Below are positions 10,101 through 23,711 of a stretch of 64,000 nt of DNA, piece by piece. Below the pieces are notes generated by a model that was given only the letters and a program-made list of their open reading frames with translations, did no database searches and was not told where the DNA came from. Made by a program: the position numbers and the translations under genes. The DNA is from Ypsolopha sequella (Eukaryota; Arthropoda; Insecta; Lepidoptera; Ypsolophidae). Every line of letters starts with the position of its first letter. The stretch's first letter is position 1. The DNA is taken from NCBI GenBank assembly GCA_934047225.1, contig OW204001.1, positions 6,928,201 to 6,992,200 on the forward strand. The letters are read 5' to 3'.

Positions 10101-13100
10101 ATCAGAGAGTTGGCCATCTGCACCATTGGTCGTCTGAGCACCGTCAACCCTGCCTATGTCATGCCAGGACTGAGAAAAACCTTGATACAATTTCTGACCG
10201 AACTTGAGCATTCAGGTATGAGCAGGAATAAGGAGCAAGCAGCAAGAATGTTAGACAATCTTATACTACATGCACCCAGACTTGTCAGGCCATACATGGA
10301 AACTATCCTTAATGTTCTCGTCCCAAAACTAAAAGAGTCTGATTCAAACCCTGGAGTGGTAATAAGTGTGCTGAAAGCTATCGGAGACTTAGCAGATGTC
10401 AATGGAGACAACAGTGGTCTCAAAAAATGGCTACTAGAGATCCTTGCTATACTTTTGGAGCTGCTATCAGATGCCAGTGCGACTGACAAGAGAAGCATCG
10501 CGTTGTGGGCGTTTGGACAGTTGATCAGTGCGACAGGGTATGTCGTCACTCCATACACGGAATATCCTAACTTGATGGATGTCCTTCTAAACTTCTTGAA
10601 GACCGAACAGCAGCCAAAAGATAGGCGAGAGACAATCAGAGTTTTGGGTCTGTTAGGCGCATTAGACCCTTACCAACATAAGATAACTAGAAGATTGATT
10701 GACTGCCAGCCCGACTCCAGTTTAGTCCCTGCAGCTGACAGTAAGGCGGATGAGAATAACTTTGAAATGACGACAAGTGAAATGCTCGTAAACATGTCAT
10801 CGACGGTGCTAGATGAGTACTACCCAGCAATCGTAATCTCGACCTTGATGCGAATCTTGCGTGATCCGACCCTGCAGCAACATCACACGAGTGTAGTCCA
10901 AGCTGTGACCTTCATCTTCCAGTCTTTGGGCATCAAGTGCGTGCCTTATATTTCCCGCGTGACCCCGAGCCTGCTCTACGTGGCTCGCTCCACAGACAAC
11001 AACAACTTCCGTGAATTCCTTTTCACGCAACTCGCTAAGCTCATCGCGATCGTGAAGCAACATATTCGCAACTATCTCGACAAAATATTTGACTTGATCA
11101 AGGAGTTTTGGACCCCTAACAGTCCTCTGCAGCCGACGCTCATTCTGCTGGTGGAGCACATCGCTGTTGCCCTCGGCTCTGAGTTCAAGGTATATCTACC
11201 TCTGTTGATGCCGCAAATATTGCGAGTACTCGCTCATGACACGAGCAAGGATAGAATGGTAACGGAAAAGCTTCTAATAGCTTTACAAAAATTTGAAGAT
11301 AACTTGGACGATTACATGCACTTAGTTGTACCCTCCATAGTGAAGCTATTCGACGCGTCTGACTGTCCTGTGACCGTGGCTAAAGTTGCCATGGAGACGA
11401 TTGACTACCTGTCTGACTCCTTGAACTATAGTGAGTTAGTTTCAAGGATTATTCACCCTCTAGTGAGGAGTTTGGAGACTTGTCCTTCTCTCCGCCCGAC
11501 AGCTATGGACACCTTATGCGCTTTGGTTGTGCAACTTGGCAGAAAGTACAATGACTTCATACCTCTCGTCCAGAAAGTTATAGTGAGGCATAGAATTCAG
11601 CATCAGAACTATGAAATGCTGGTGTCTAAGTTGCAATCAAACTCGACATTGTCCATTGACGAGTTCTTCCAAACTTCACGAAGACCACGGAACAATAACC
11701 AAGAAGTGAGTTGATTCAGGGTGAACCTTCTCATATATTTTGAAATAAAACAAATCTAAAGTACTAACAAATTCTCAGGCTCGTATAATCGGCAGCGACA
11801 GCACGACTCACTCAATCCGGCGATTGTACGTGAACGCCCACAATCTCAAACTGGCTTGGACGGTCAGCAGCCGCGTGTCCAAAGACGACTGGCTTGAATG
11901 GCTGCGGAGATTCAGCATTGGTCTTTTGACTGAATCCCACAGCCCAGCTTTGAGGTAATTTTCACTTTACTGGCTTGTATTAAAATTGTATTTTCCATAT
12001 TTTATTCTGCTTTCTGTTTTGCAGGGCATGCCTAGCACTTGCGCACAACTACTCTCAACTTCTTCGTGACTTGTTTAACGCAGCGTTCGTCTCGTGTTGG
12101 ACGGAACTAGACAAGACGGCGCGACAAGAACTATCTAGCGCTCTGGAGCAAGCACTGATTGCGCCCGATGCTCCTGAGTTGGCGCATACCGTGCTCAACC
12201 TGGCTGAGTTCATGGAGCATTGCGAGGGAGGCGTGTTGCCGATATCTACACATCTGTTGGGCGAACAGGCCATGCTATGCCGAGCATATGCTAAAGCCTT
12301 GCATTACAAGGTAATATACAATTTTTACTCTATGGTGAACTACGAGCTGAGCGGTGACCTTTTTGGTACATCCTGTGTTAATTTTAAGTTTAATTATTTA
12401 AAGTGTTTTTATTGTTTGTGCCAAATAAACATAATTCTATTCTATTCTATAACTAAGGAGTTTTAAGAATACAATTCTCATGTCTTGTCTTTTCAGGAGG
12501 AGGAATTTCGCAGCGGCGCGACGTCACAAGTCGTAGAAGCGTTAATACACATAAACAACAAGTTACAACAAAAAGAAGCGGCTGAAGGTCTCCTAGAACG
12601 AGTGATGGCTCAACGAGAGGCCGGGGACACGAGCTTGCAGGTCCAGATACGTTGGTACGAAAAGTTACACAATTGGGAGAAGGCTCTCAACCTTTACGGT
12701 GGTAAGCTGAGGAATGATGCTTGCGACGTCGACGCGAATCTGGGGCAAATGAGGTGCCTCGAAGCTTTGGGCGAGTGGGGCAAGTTGTACGACACGGTCT
12801 CCGAGCGATGGCCATCTATGAATGCCGATGAACAATACAAGTCGGCCAGACTAGCCGCAGCATCCGCTTGGGGATTGAAAGAGTGGGAGTCGATGTCCAA
12901 ATACGTGACTTGCCTCCCAGAAAACACACAAGACGGTGCTTTCTATAGAGCTGTGTTATCCATCCACAATGGTGACTGGGAGCAGTCGAGGCACTTTGTT
13001 GATCAAGCTCGAACCATACTGGATTCCGAGCTAACAGCTGTCGCTGGGGAAAGCTACCAGAGAGCGTATGGAGCGCTGGTCAACGCCCAATTGCTAGCAG

Positions 13101-16100
13101 AATTAGAGGAGGTCGTTACGTACAAACTAGTACCGGAGCGAAGGGAATCAATCCGCCAAGCGTGGTGGATGCGTTTGCAAGGCGGGCAAAGATTAGTGGA
13201 AGATTGGCGAAAAATTCTTCAAGTACACAGTTTGGTTTTGACACCTCAAGAGGACATGGCCACTTGGCTGAAATTCGCTTCGTTGTGCAGGAAGAGTGGA
13301 GCGCCAGGACAGGCACATAGAACCCTGGTCATGTTACTGGGTACAGACCCGAATGAGAACCGTGACTCTCCTTTACCGACTCACGAGCCAAGACTGACTC
13401 TGGCTTATGCTAAGCACTTGTGGGTAGCAGGCGAGAAGAAGCTCGCTTACAATCAGCTGCAACGCTATGTTGACGCCGCTGAAACGGGTGACCCAGAAAA
13501 CTGTAGGCTCCTTGCACGTTGTCACTTGAAACTGGGCTCTTGGTGCGAATCCCTTCTCGGCATTAACGACACATCCATCCCAGAGATATTAAGAAACTAT
13601 TCCTCAGCGACAGAACTAACTTCCGATTGGTACAAGGCATGGCACGCGTGGGCCTACATGAACTTCGAGACTGTGCTGTTCTATAAACATCAGGATGCCA
13701 ACACAGACGGATCTCAGGCGGGAGATAGAAAAGCGAGCCCTGAATATATTCAACAGCATACAGTCCCAGCTGTAGAGGGATTCTTCAAATCGATTAATCT
13801 GTCACACGGCAGTTCCCTTCAAGACACTTTAAGGTTGTTGACTCTATGGTTCGACTACGGTCATCATCCGGCCGTGCATGAGGCTATCGTCGAAGGAATT
13901 AGAACTATCGAAATTAATGTGTGGCTTCAAGTGATTCCGCAACTAATAGCTAGAATCGACACGCCTCGGGCTTTGGTCGGGAAGCTAATCCATTCCCTAT
14001 TGATCGACATTGGAAAGTCACATCCACAAGCTCTCGTGTATCCCTTGACTGTGGCATCGAAGTCCTCATTTGTTGCGCGAAAAAATGCAGCCAATCAGAT
14101 ATTGAAGTCAATGTGCACTCATTCGAGTAATCTAGTCAACCAAGCCGCTATGATATCTGAGGAACTCATTCGAGTCGCTATTCTCTGGCACGAGCAATGG
14201 CATGAGGCCCTGGAGGAGGCTTCAAGGTAAATTGAATCTTCTATACCACAGAACAGAGTCCAAATTCGACAATTTTATGAATAATGTTATTTTTTCCAGG
14301 CTATATTTCAGCGAACACGACGTAAAGGCTATGTTTAAGACGTTAGAGCCACTGCACGCGATGTTAGAGAGAGGTCCGCAGACGTTGAAGGAGGCCTCCT
14401 TCAATCAGACTTATGGTAGAGACTTGACAGAGGCGCAGGAGTGGTGCAACCGGTTCAAGGTGACACAATTTTACGCAACACATTAATTACCAGAGTGGCC
14501 CGAAATTCCACTTTTTTTATTTCATATCATTATAGTGGAATTACTTTGTTCCGCCATTTTTTGAATGACAGCTTCATGTTTCCTTGTAGCTTGGCCAAGG
14601 GCCATTCCGCGTCGTCTTCAAAGTTCTGACGGTGAATCGTCTCGATTTGGCTTGTGGGGTCCGGGTCTCCCTCCACGTTGCGGAGCGCAACTAGCGGGAG
14701 TTTTGATTTGGTTGCCGCGACTCAGGGTGGCTGGCAGGGCTTGCTTCAGCCGATCCGCCGACTCTTGGCTTGTGGTCTGAACGACCATACCTGCGTTGCC
14801 AACCTTGCGAACATTCGCCACCTGCACCTGGATTTTGGCCGGATCTATTGCACTACGGATGGCATGGATCAAATGCGGGGACGGAAATGTAGTCCAATAT
14901 TATTTTATTTTATTTAAGCTTTTTTATCAAAGTAATTCCGCTACTACCCTATTAAGCGGGTTAATTATTAATTAAGGTTTTGAGCCACCCTATTAATTAC
15001 TCAACTAAGCTAACTTGGATTTCTATGTTTTTAACTGTTTAGGCGAATTCGTATTCACGGTTTGATTTCATCATATCTATTATATAAAATCGAAAAGCGA
15101 GAAAGGGACAAAGTTTACGGGAAAGAGTTAGATGGCGCTTTACACACTTTTGTGTGCGCGTTTCTCTCACACGAACCCCAAATTCGCGGCAAAAATTATG
15201 CAATTCGATTCCTAGGATTGTGACAATCATAAACGGCTTAAAACTTATGGGTTTGGTTAAGTAATCGTTTAATAGTTAAATAATTAAATCAAAATAAAGC
15301 GCATTTATAAAGCGCGTTAATTAGATATCTATGGCATATTCTGCGTTCCGAAAACTTCGCAACATTAAACGCAAAATAAATGGCCAATCAATTTTTTTTT
15401 CTATGACGTCTGCAATGATGTTTTTGGATATTTTTTTTTATAGTTTGTGTTGTTTTTTACTAAAATCTGATAGTAATGTATATTTGACAAAATTACATTG
15501 TCAAAGTTAGGTATGGTTAGGTTAGTGAGGTGCACAGGCACGATAATAGTTTGATTCCAAAGTATGAAATAGTCATGCACATACAGATATGTATTAGAAT
15601 AATTATCATTATGATATCCATGCACGCACGTCACATTGCACAGCATGACAACTTTAAACATCAGTCCATTTCCGATTATTTTGATATCGTTTACTTAAGT
15701 AAGTCCAAACGAAACATTTAAATTGCTATAATCTACTGGACTGCGTTCAGTTTGAACGTCGGGCGATGCCTGCCTAACTTGCCATCTCTTTTGTACGTGT
15801 TAAAATTGTATTATGCTTTCCGGCTACCAATGTTAGACGTGCAAAAAAGACTTCATGATGCGCGGGCGTCGTCCGACGATCAAACTGATCGAGGCCTGGT
15901 ATACTTGACATGTAAATAGTAAGCACCATTAATGACCATCACACCGCTGGGTACATTGTGGCTATTGGATGACCAGACGGGCATTATCAGGAATTAAGGT
16001 TTATTTCATAATCATTTAAAATACATACTCGAAGTAAAGAACTCTCACCGTATGTCATGCTGAAACAGATTATTAACCGTATCAATAGACTTTGGGATTC

Positions 16101-19100
16101 GAAATGGTTACCCGCTCTGGATGTACCGTGAGCATAGACTAATCTAACACATCCAACATTATCGCCACGGGATTCAAGCGATTGACAATATTGACATCGA
16201 CTGCTTTTGTTCTTTAAGGTACCTGTATTGTCATGTCATGTGCGAATATAGACGGACAGAGTGTGTAATCTCTGGTGTAAGTACGAGGTGGTTAGAACAG
16301 GGACCATATCTATTCCCAAGGTCTATTGACTTTGTTGTACTTATTCTGAACCAACATAATAATAATATAATTCTTTATTGCACAAAAACACAATTAATAT
16401 ACAAAGGCGAGCTTAATATATTTTCTATCAGCTAACTTTTGGCAATGGGGAAATTGTTGAGGGTAGTGCCAAAACATTAGGTTTTTTTTAATCACACAAT
16501 AACTAAACAATACATAAATAGTCAAGATAATTAAACTACATCCTAATAAACATTTAAAATATTAATATTTTCTATATAATACCTAAACTACGTAAGAGTT
16601 TACGTAATATATAATAATACTGTACGAGTATAATAACGAAAATTCATAATTACTCATCTCGACAAAACAATCACTTGAAGAAATTAAGTAACATTCTTAT
16701 TATAAGATAGTGCGATGAAAAATGCTGTTTAAATTAAAAAATTAAACGACACTGGTATCGATTCGGCATAACACGTCTTAACTTATTTTGACAGGACTAA
16801 CCTTATTTTAAGCGTCCTGTCTTTTTCTATCTTTATAGAAAAGACAAAGACAGAACGCTTAAACTTAGTTTAGTCCTGTCAAATAAGTTTAAATGTGCTT
16901 CACCGAATCGGTACCAATAAATCGTTTAAACTATTGCTGTTAATCGCAATTACATAATATGATACAGTTCTTTATTCTGCGGAACTTTAAGATTTCTAAA
17001 TTATCATTCGAAGGGCCATTAATTAATTACAATATGATAAGATATAAGTTTCAGAATTATGGGACTGATTAGTATTAGTAAGTATTGATGTTTTGTTTTA
17101 GTTTGTTAGATGTTAAGTTTTCATTTAAAACATTATTATTGTTTTTAAAATTAATATTTAATAGCAATAAAGTATTTTTCTATAATTCCAACGTGGGCGG
17201 AGCCGTGGGTGCGTCTAGTACTTTATATTTCTTCTTGTGGCTACATAAAACGGAATAAATTAACCACGGTTAAACCCTTGAAACCAATCGTGCTTTACCT
17301 ATAAATAAGATATTTGCATTGTAAAGAGATGTGTAGATGGAGATAGACACAAAACACAAGTCACAATGCTTTCTATTGCCTTAACATCTTAAGTATCTTT
17401 GCCCCAGGAAACGAACAGCGTCCGCGACTTGAACCAAGCGTGGGACTTGTACTACCACGTGTTCCGGCGCATCAGCCGGCAGCTCCCGCAACTGACGTCA
17501 CTCGAGCTGCAGTACGTCAGTCCGAGGCTGCTGAACTGTAGGGACCTGGAGCTCGCCGTGCCGGGCTCTTATGCACCGGACCTGGAAGTCATTAGGATCG
17601 CGCTTATACAGTCTAACTTGCAGGTTGATGTCATCCTTTATTTCCTATTTATACAATTTTGCTTTTATTCCTGTCGAAGGAAAACAAATTAGTAACGCCC
17701 ACATATCGCATTCCTATCTAGACGAATTTTCGTATGATGCAAAAATAACTTCTTGCAAATTTAATGTTATACATTTAAAGGGTTTTTGGCGTTACCATTT
17801 ATTCCTTCAGAGCATCGCATTAACCTTTTCAATAATTGAAATTATAACCACACTGACGTACCGAATTCAAATTCAAATTCAAATAGTTTATTTTGCAAAG
17901 CAGGTATGGATATATACACTTTTTACACGTCAAATTTAATCTAATAAAGAAAATATATGTAATAAAATAATAAATGTACATGAACTAAATTACAGGTTTA
18001 TTTAATCTATGTAGCAATATATTTACGATTAAAATGATAGGTAAAATATATATTTTACAAGGTAAAATCCAATCAGCCGCCCGAACCCATACCGGAGACC
18101 CGGTATGGAGACTCGAAAAACTTGATTTCATAGCAAAATATTTAAACTCTTTGTTAGTACACTTTAAGAGACCGTTCGTTGCGGCTTAAAAAATATATGT
18201 ATACCTATATATAATATAGAAAAAAGAATGCTTCGGTGATTTGGGCATATAGAGAGGATGAAAGAAAGAAGATAAATATATATTATGCGCAAGTGGAAGA
18301 AAAAGCTTGACGAGGTCTTAGAAGGACGTATGCCACAAATGTTGAAGAGGCGAAAGAGATCTATCAGGATCGTAGAAGATAGAGGTTTTAACTAAATCGA
18401 CTCTTCTACCACAGGTGATAACGTCGAAGCAGCGCCCGCGCAAGCTCGGCATCCGCGGCTCCAACGGCAAGGAGTACCAGTACCTGCTCAAGGGGCACGA
18501 AGATCTTCGTCAGGATGAGCGAGTGATGCAACTGTTTGATCTAGTCAACACACTGCTACAGGCTGATCCTGATACCTTTAGGAGGGATCTAGTTATTCAG
18601 AGATATGCTGTCATCCCTCTGTCGACCAACTCTGGTCTCATTGGCTGGGTGCCGGATTGTGACACGCTTCATTCCTTGATCAAGGACTATAGGGATAAGA
18701 GGAAGTGTCTCTTGAACATTGAACACAGGATAATGCAAAGGATGGCCTCGGATTTGGAGAAGCTTATGTTGATGCAGAAGGTCAGTCAACAACTTTTATT
18801 TCCCTTTATTTTTGCGCAGGACTTTTCCATATTTAAATTTATGCTGTAGATTTGGATAGTTTGAATTCTACCACAATTACAGAAATGTTATAAGGACTAA
18901 TAAAATCAAGTTTTAAGATCATTGGAAGAGCAGGGAACATAAAAGTAATACCATAGTCTTTGATGATCAGAAATGCCCAACATTTGCAAAATTACATTTT
19001 AGTGTAAATACCGGTGAACGAAAAAAACATGCAACTCTCTGTTCAAACAAGTTGTCATTTGAAAGTGGTACCAGAGACTCAACGTAACTTATCAACCAAT

Positions 19101-22100
19101 AAAATTAAAGAAAATCGCACAGCAGAGCAAAAGGCTCATGATTGGTTAATACTGTGTGTCGCGCGGCACTGGGTCAGCCGTGATTGACCAACTAATACTG
19201 ACAGTTAACGTAGTGCAAAAACCAATCGCTTGTTAGAGGTTTAACCGGTTTAGCGTTAAGTAACCAGCAAAATTAAACTTGATTGTAATTTGAAGAATAT
19301 CTGCAGATCTTACCTGACCGCTACGAATGTGTATGTTCACTCAGGACTGGGAGTGAGTTACTATGGGAAGTTGAAATTTCATTATACGAATTTCACAAAA
19401 ATTGTCATCAATTCATGATGCTGATCACTTACCAAGCCTTCAGTGTGAATTTGGACGATGTTCAAAAAGTCACCTTGTTTTATTCTGTCTTATGCAAATA
19501 CATTTTTTATCTTTCATGCTTTTCAAACAATAGGGATTTTGGCATACAAACGATGTTGAATATCCCCAGGTGGAGGTGTTCGAACACGCACTCGAGCACA
19601 CTGCCGGCGACGACCTCGCTAAGCTGCTCTGGCTGAAGAGTCCCTCGTCTGAGGTGTGGTTCGAGCGACGCACCAACTACACGCGCTCGCTCGCCGTCAT
19701 GAGCATGGTCGGCTATATCTTGGGTCTGGGTGAGTAATGTTATATTATCGAGCACACTGCCGGCGATGACCTCGCTAAGTGCTCTGGTTGAAGAGTCCCT
19801 CGTCCGAGGTGTGGTTTGAGCGCCGTCATGAGCATGGTCTTCGATATTTGGGTCTAAGTGAGTAATGTTACATTATCGATTTAATAGGGCTGAAAGATAA
19901 ATCTCGGAAGGGACTCGACTCGCGGGTCAACGACTGACCTATTTAGTTCACCGAAAGCTACTAGTTTTCTACAAATTTTGCAAGTATTTGATACATCTAT
20001 TGGCAATTTTCACAAGAGCTTTTTGTAAATTTGACGTCTAAGAGGCAGTCCATAAAACTCGTGACGCTAATAAAGGGAGAAAAGGGTTACGTGAAGGGTA
20101 GGGTGGAGGTCTGAACAAATGTCCCATGATTGTGATTCAATTGATTATGTGTGATGTTTTATCGGTAAAGAAACCGTTCAAACTAACAAATTACAAATAC
20201 AAATACAAAAAATACAAAATTATTTATTTCTTTACACAATCATAGGTATTTACAGGTTGTTGGAGCCTCCTTTTAAGTAAAATAATACCTGTAGTAGGAG
20301 ACTCCGCTCTTCCATAGTGGACAGCAAACTTATGATTAGCTTAATTAATACAATATTGATTAGGTACTAATGTATGTGAATAAGTGAGGGATGGTGTGTA
20401 TAGGTGTGACTGAGATTCCCTAGCCCTACGACCAAAGTCTTGGGATCAGTATTAAAAAAAAAAAAAAAAAAAAAAAAGCTACTAGGGAGTATGAGTATGT
20501 GTATGTTTGTGAGTGTGGTGTGTAATGCATGAGAGTGTGAAGGTGTGAAGGTAATCAAATTTCGGGTAAAACTAGAAATACTTACATATTTTATAATAAT
20601 TATTTAACAAAAGAAAAAATAGGTAAATATATATAAAATTAAGTTTAATTGAATTATTTTAGAAGAGATTCAGTCTCATCGTAGCTTTTGGTCTTAAGCC
20701 AATTGGTCAAGGTTTTTTTACATTCGAAGTTATTAAGATGGTAGATATTGATTTCTGTATTTATACTATTATATAGGTATTCTGACTGCTTGACAAACTG
20801 TCTACTAGCAAAAGTAGATTTAACAGAAACTACCGGAGCTACAGCTTCCCTTCTACGTTTGTTTAGGATTATAGGGTTATATGTCAAATTTTTGTGCTTT
20901 TTTAAAATAACCTGAAGAATGTATAGTTTCCTAACTGTAAGATGGTCACAAATATTATAAAGGTTTTCAGTGGAAAATCTATATGGCTTATAGTACATAA
21001 CCTTTAGGAGGGATCTTTGAGCTCTCTCTAGTTCTAAAAGTTTGATTTTAGTTGCCCCTCCCCATACTGAAATACAATAGGTTAACACAGATTGAGCTAG
21101 ACAAACGTAAATTTGATTCAGAAGAAGCTTTGTGGAAACATGTCTTAACGTCTTGAAAGTCCAGATGAGTTTTCTAAGTCTGTTCATCACCAGTTCAATG
21201 TGAGGGTGCCAAGACAGTCGTTGGTCAACTATAATGCCCAGGTACTTTGTGCTTACTACTTTGTTAATCGAGGTACATGAACAGTTAACATACGGATAGC
21301 TACATGTGTGAATTTTTATTTGAAAATTTTGTTCCGGTTGAGTTGAATTGTATTTACTGAAGCATATATAGTTCGTCTTAGACCTGTTTAAAGTAAGTAA
21401 GTTTGAATTTAACCATCCAGCAATTTTGGTAAGCCCTATCTCTGTGTATTCATGGACGGCATTCCACGTGTCACCAGTGAAAACGATAGCAGTATCGTCT
21501 GCATAGGAGAAAATTTTACCATGGTCGATCTCCAGGCCACAAAGATGGTTAATGTATATTAGAAAAAGGGTAGGGCCTAGTACGCTTCCCTGTGGTACAC
21601 CAAATGTAATTTTGGCTTTCTCACTCGTATATTCACCAATTTTAACACTCTGCCCGCGGTTCGTAAGATAATCCTTGAAAAGCGTCAATGGTACACCTCT
21701 TATTCCAGCATGCTCGAGTCTACACAGAAGTATAGGAACCGAGACAGTATCGAAGGCCTTTTTCAGATCTATAAAGACAGTAAGACATTTTTTGCCTTTA
21801 TCCACTTGGTCAACAATAATAGAGGTCAGAGCTGAAACAGCGTCTTCTGTTGAGAGTCCTTGTCTAAAACCGTACTGTGACTCTGATAATAAGTTAAATT
21901 TATTTAAGTAGGTAATCAGTCTTGAGTTTATTAATTTTTCTAGAATCTTGGAAATAGCTGGTAGTACGGAAATAGGCCTGTAATTATAGGGATCGTCTTT
22001 ATCTCCTCCTTTGTGTATCGGCGTAACAAGTGCCTGTTTAAGGGACGTTCTTATATATCGCACTGTAATTATAAGACCGATACCATAGACTAAGTATTAC

Positions 22101-23478
22101 TACGCAAATATTTAGTCTATGCCGATACTAACTAGTATACTCCCCCGTCCAGGCGACAGGCACCCGTCGAACATAATGCTAGACCGCGTGACGGGCAAGT
22201 TCCTGCACATCGACTTCGGCGACTGCTTCGAGGTGGCCGTCACCAGAGACAAGTTCCCGGAGAAGATCCCCTTCCGGCTCACCAGGATGCTCATCAACGC
22301 CATGGAGGTGAGATCATATCCGGAAATGTATCGTTTTACACCAGGTATGGGCAACCTTTTGAAAGTTGCTGGCCAAATTTTTGGCAGTTAACGAAATCGC
22401 GGGTCGTAGATTGTAAAAAAAAAGAGTTCGTAAAGAGTTTTATAAATTTTCAACAGTTTAATATTTTGTTTTAGTAGCCTTCATCATAAAAAAGAACCGT
22501 TTACATTTATATGTGCTTCTAAATGCACAAATATTTTTTTTTGCAAATGCTCTCATTTTCAGGTATTTTTCTTCGGCGAGGTATAATCAGTAGAAGTCAC
22601 TAAGCTCAACGTCATTAAGCTCTCACTCAGCTCTCTTGCAGCGTGTACCAAAAATATTACGATGTTTTGCACCATTTAGTTCACTGAGCGCAACGCAAAA
22701 CTGACCTCGACGCTAAACGCGATGAGTTTAAAGCCCGACCACCCGCGGCCATTCGCTTTACGGTATACCCACATGCGTTCAGTGCGCGCGGGGGCTTAAT
22801 AGGAAGGTCGGCTACATTAGCCATCGTCGGGTGTACCAGCGCCGCACTTACTAGGAGTCGAAGTAGTTGCCATGACCAAAAACGATCGGAGTCGCTCACC
22901 ATCAGTTCACTGAAAAGTACCTTGGTGACGCTTTTATCGTATTTTCGTTCCGTACAACTAAATTTTACTTATTTTCCGCAGTCAGTTTACACATTGAAGT
23001 GTCAGGCGCCAGTAACTAACACATCTTCGTCCCCCAGGTGACAGGCATCGAAGGCACCTACCGTCGCACCTGCGAGTCCGTCATGGAAGTACTCCACCGA
23101 CACAAGGACAGCGTGATGGCCGTCCTCGAAGCGTTCGTATACGACCCTCTATTGAACTGGCGCTTGATCGACGCGGGGCGACGGTCGCGCGCCGACCCCT
23201 CTCTCTGCTCCCCTGGCGAGCCCTCCACCTCCCCTCTCCCCAGTCGCAGAGGGCCGCACCTACCCACCAACGAACCTTTAGACGCCCCAGCCGAAAACAA
23301 TCTCAACAAGAAAGCCTTAGCTATCGTAAACCGGGTCCGAGACAAGCTGACGGGGCGCGACTTCCCGCTGATATACGAGACAGTGACGGTTCAGAAGCAA
23401 GTGGACTTATTGATCCAGCAGGCCACCAGCAACGAGAACTTGTGCCAGTGTTACGTCGGCTGGTGTCCTTTCTGGTAG
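7183..23478 (+). CDS. Tor: Target of rapamycin serine/threonine kinase, copy A (complete)
   Basis: Twelve exons: 7183-7402, 7488-8285, 9127-11705, 11779-11954, 12025-12310, 12497-14226, 14300-14459, 17408-17623, 18415-18780, 19570-19729, 22153-22307, 23038-23478. All introns are GT-AG with matching phases; the sum is 7287 nt, 2428 residues, near the usual size of about 2470-2550. Tor is the catalytic subunit of TORC1/TORC2, coupling nutrients and insulin signalling to growth. Order: HEAT repeats (about 1-1200), FAT (from DDWLEWLRR, about 1230), FRB (about 1907-2005, with S1929, F1933, W1995, D1996, Y1999, F2002 at rapamycin-contact positions), kinase (K2081; GDRHPSN with D2232 and N2237; DFG D2251), and FATC ending [11 protein letters not shown]. 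The start is the first ATG after an in-frame stop, with A at -3. It is the more conservative of the two Tor copies. An AATAAA at 23691-23696 may be its poly(A) signal. Confidence 0.96.
14618..14872 (-). pseudogene. non-LTR retrotransposon ORF1 (gag-like) fragment
   Basis: An 84-codon open frame reading [19 protein letters not shown] then [11 protein letters not shown], the layout of R1/TRAS/Jockey-type ORF1 proteins upstream of their CCHC knuckles. The knuckles are absent, so it is a fragment. GC-rich against an AT-rich intron, consistent with insertion. Confidence 0.6.
16742..16929. mobile_element. palindromic MITE in Tor copy A intron 7
   Basis: Arms of about 85 bp: TTAAACGACACTGGTATCGA on the left pairs with TCGGTACCAATAAATCGTTTAA on the right, and GTCCTGTCTTTTTCTATC pairs across the centre with GAAAAGACAAAGACAGAAC. 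Confidence 0.7.
17190..17218 (+). mobile_element. Helitron-like 3' terminus
   Basis: ACGTGGGCGGAGCCGTGGGT then CTAG followed by T: small hairpin plus CTAG-T end, as at 25559-25586 and 924. The 5' boundary was not identified. Confidence 0.4.
18228..18372 (+). pseudogene. decayed LINE reverse-transcriptase C-terminal fragment
   Basis: One frame reads [11 protein letters not shown]; a shifted continuation reads [10 protein letters not shown], stop, [21 protein letters not shown]. This is the order found at the C-terminus of many non-LTR reverse transcriptases. Stops and frameshifts show it is dead. It lies about 40 bp from the acceptor of Tor copy A exon 9. A LINE-like tail (repeated ATTCAAATTC, about 17868) precedes it. 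Confidence 0.55.
19335..19465. mobile_element. MITE, second copy of the 315-441 family
   Basis: Shares ATTTCATTATACGAATTTCACAAAAATTGT and GCTGATCACTTACCAAGCC, then GTGAATTTGGACGATG, with the inverse of the stretch around 260-441. One palindrome arm is retained; it lies in Tor copy A intron 9. Confidence 0.55.
19748..19878 (+). pseudogene. decayed tandem partial duplicate of Tor copy A exon 10
   Basis: 19592-19747 (exon 10 interior, its donor and 18 intron bases) is directly followed by a copy at 19748-19878. The copy repeats the exon segments for [16 protein letters not shown] and VMSMV and the intronic GTGAGTAATGTTA. It has point changes, single-base losses and an internal deletion of about 25 bp removing the codons for RTNYTRSL, and its donor is changed from CTGG/GT to CTAAGT. 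It has no acceptor and is frameshifted, so it cannot serve as an exon. Confidence 0.88.
20190..22063 (-). mobile_element. 5'-truncated Jockey/CR1-type LINE in Tor copy A intron 10
   Basis: A 469-codon open frame (20654-22063) encodes a non-LTR reverse transcriptase: [60 protein letters not shown], the active site [11 protein letters not shown], then [17 protein letters not shown]. The endonuclease and ORF1 are missing, so the copy is truncated. The 3' region on the left includes a 24-base A/T run (about 20454) and ends in a TTTGTATTTGTA-type tail near 20190. The frame is uninterrupted, suggesting a fairly recent insertion. It lies antisense to Tor. Confidence 0.85.
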
Positions 23479-23711
23479 ATCTAAGTCGTTGTTTTTATAC
23501 TACTAGGTGTAAAAAATACATTATCTACGGATCATACTGTACAACTTTCAACTGTATAACCAAATTATTTTTATAGCACAGTGTGACCTAAACTGACATC
23601 TAAGTAACGCTTTTCTGTGACGCTTTTCAAGTAGTCCTCGCTACGCTCGGGCGCTAACTCATGCCGTGCAATAGGGGAGATGACAGGGTAAATAAAATAT
23701 TATTCTATTTA

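Larger units (their letters stand above)
14460..17407. other. Tor copy A intron 7 (2.9 kb)
   Basis: Holds a LINE ORF1 fragment (14618-14872, minus), a palindromic MITE (16742-16929) and a Helitron-like 3' end (17190-17218). I see nothing recognisable in 14880-16740 beyond AT-rich DNA. Confidence 0.6.

Noticed and set aside
19748..19878. Alternative (mutually exclusive) exon 10 of Tor copy A
   Set aside because: Frameshifts, an internal deletion across a conserved kinase segment, and loss of the donor rule this out.
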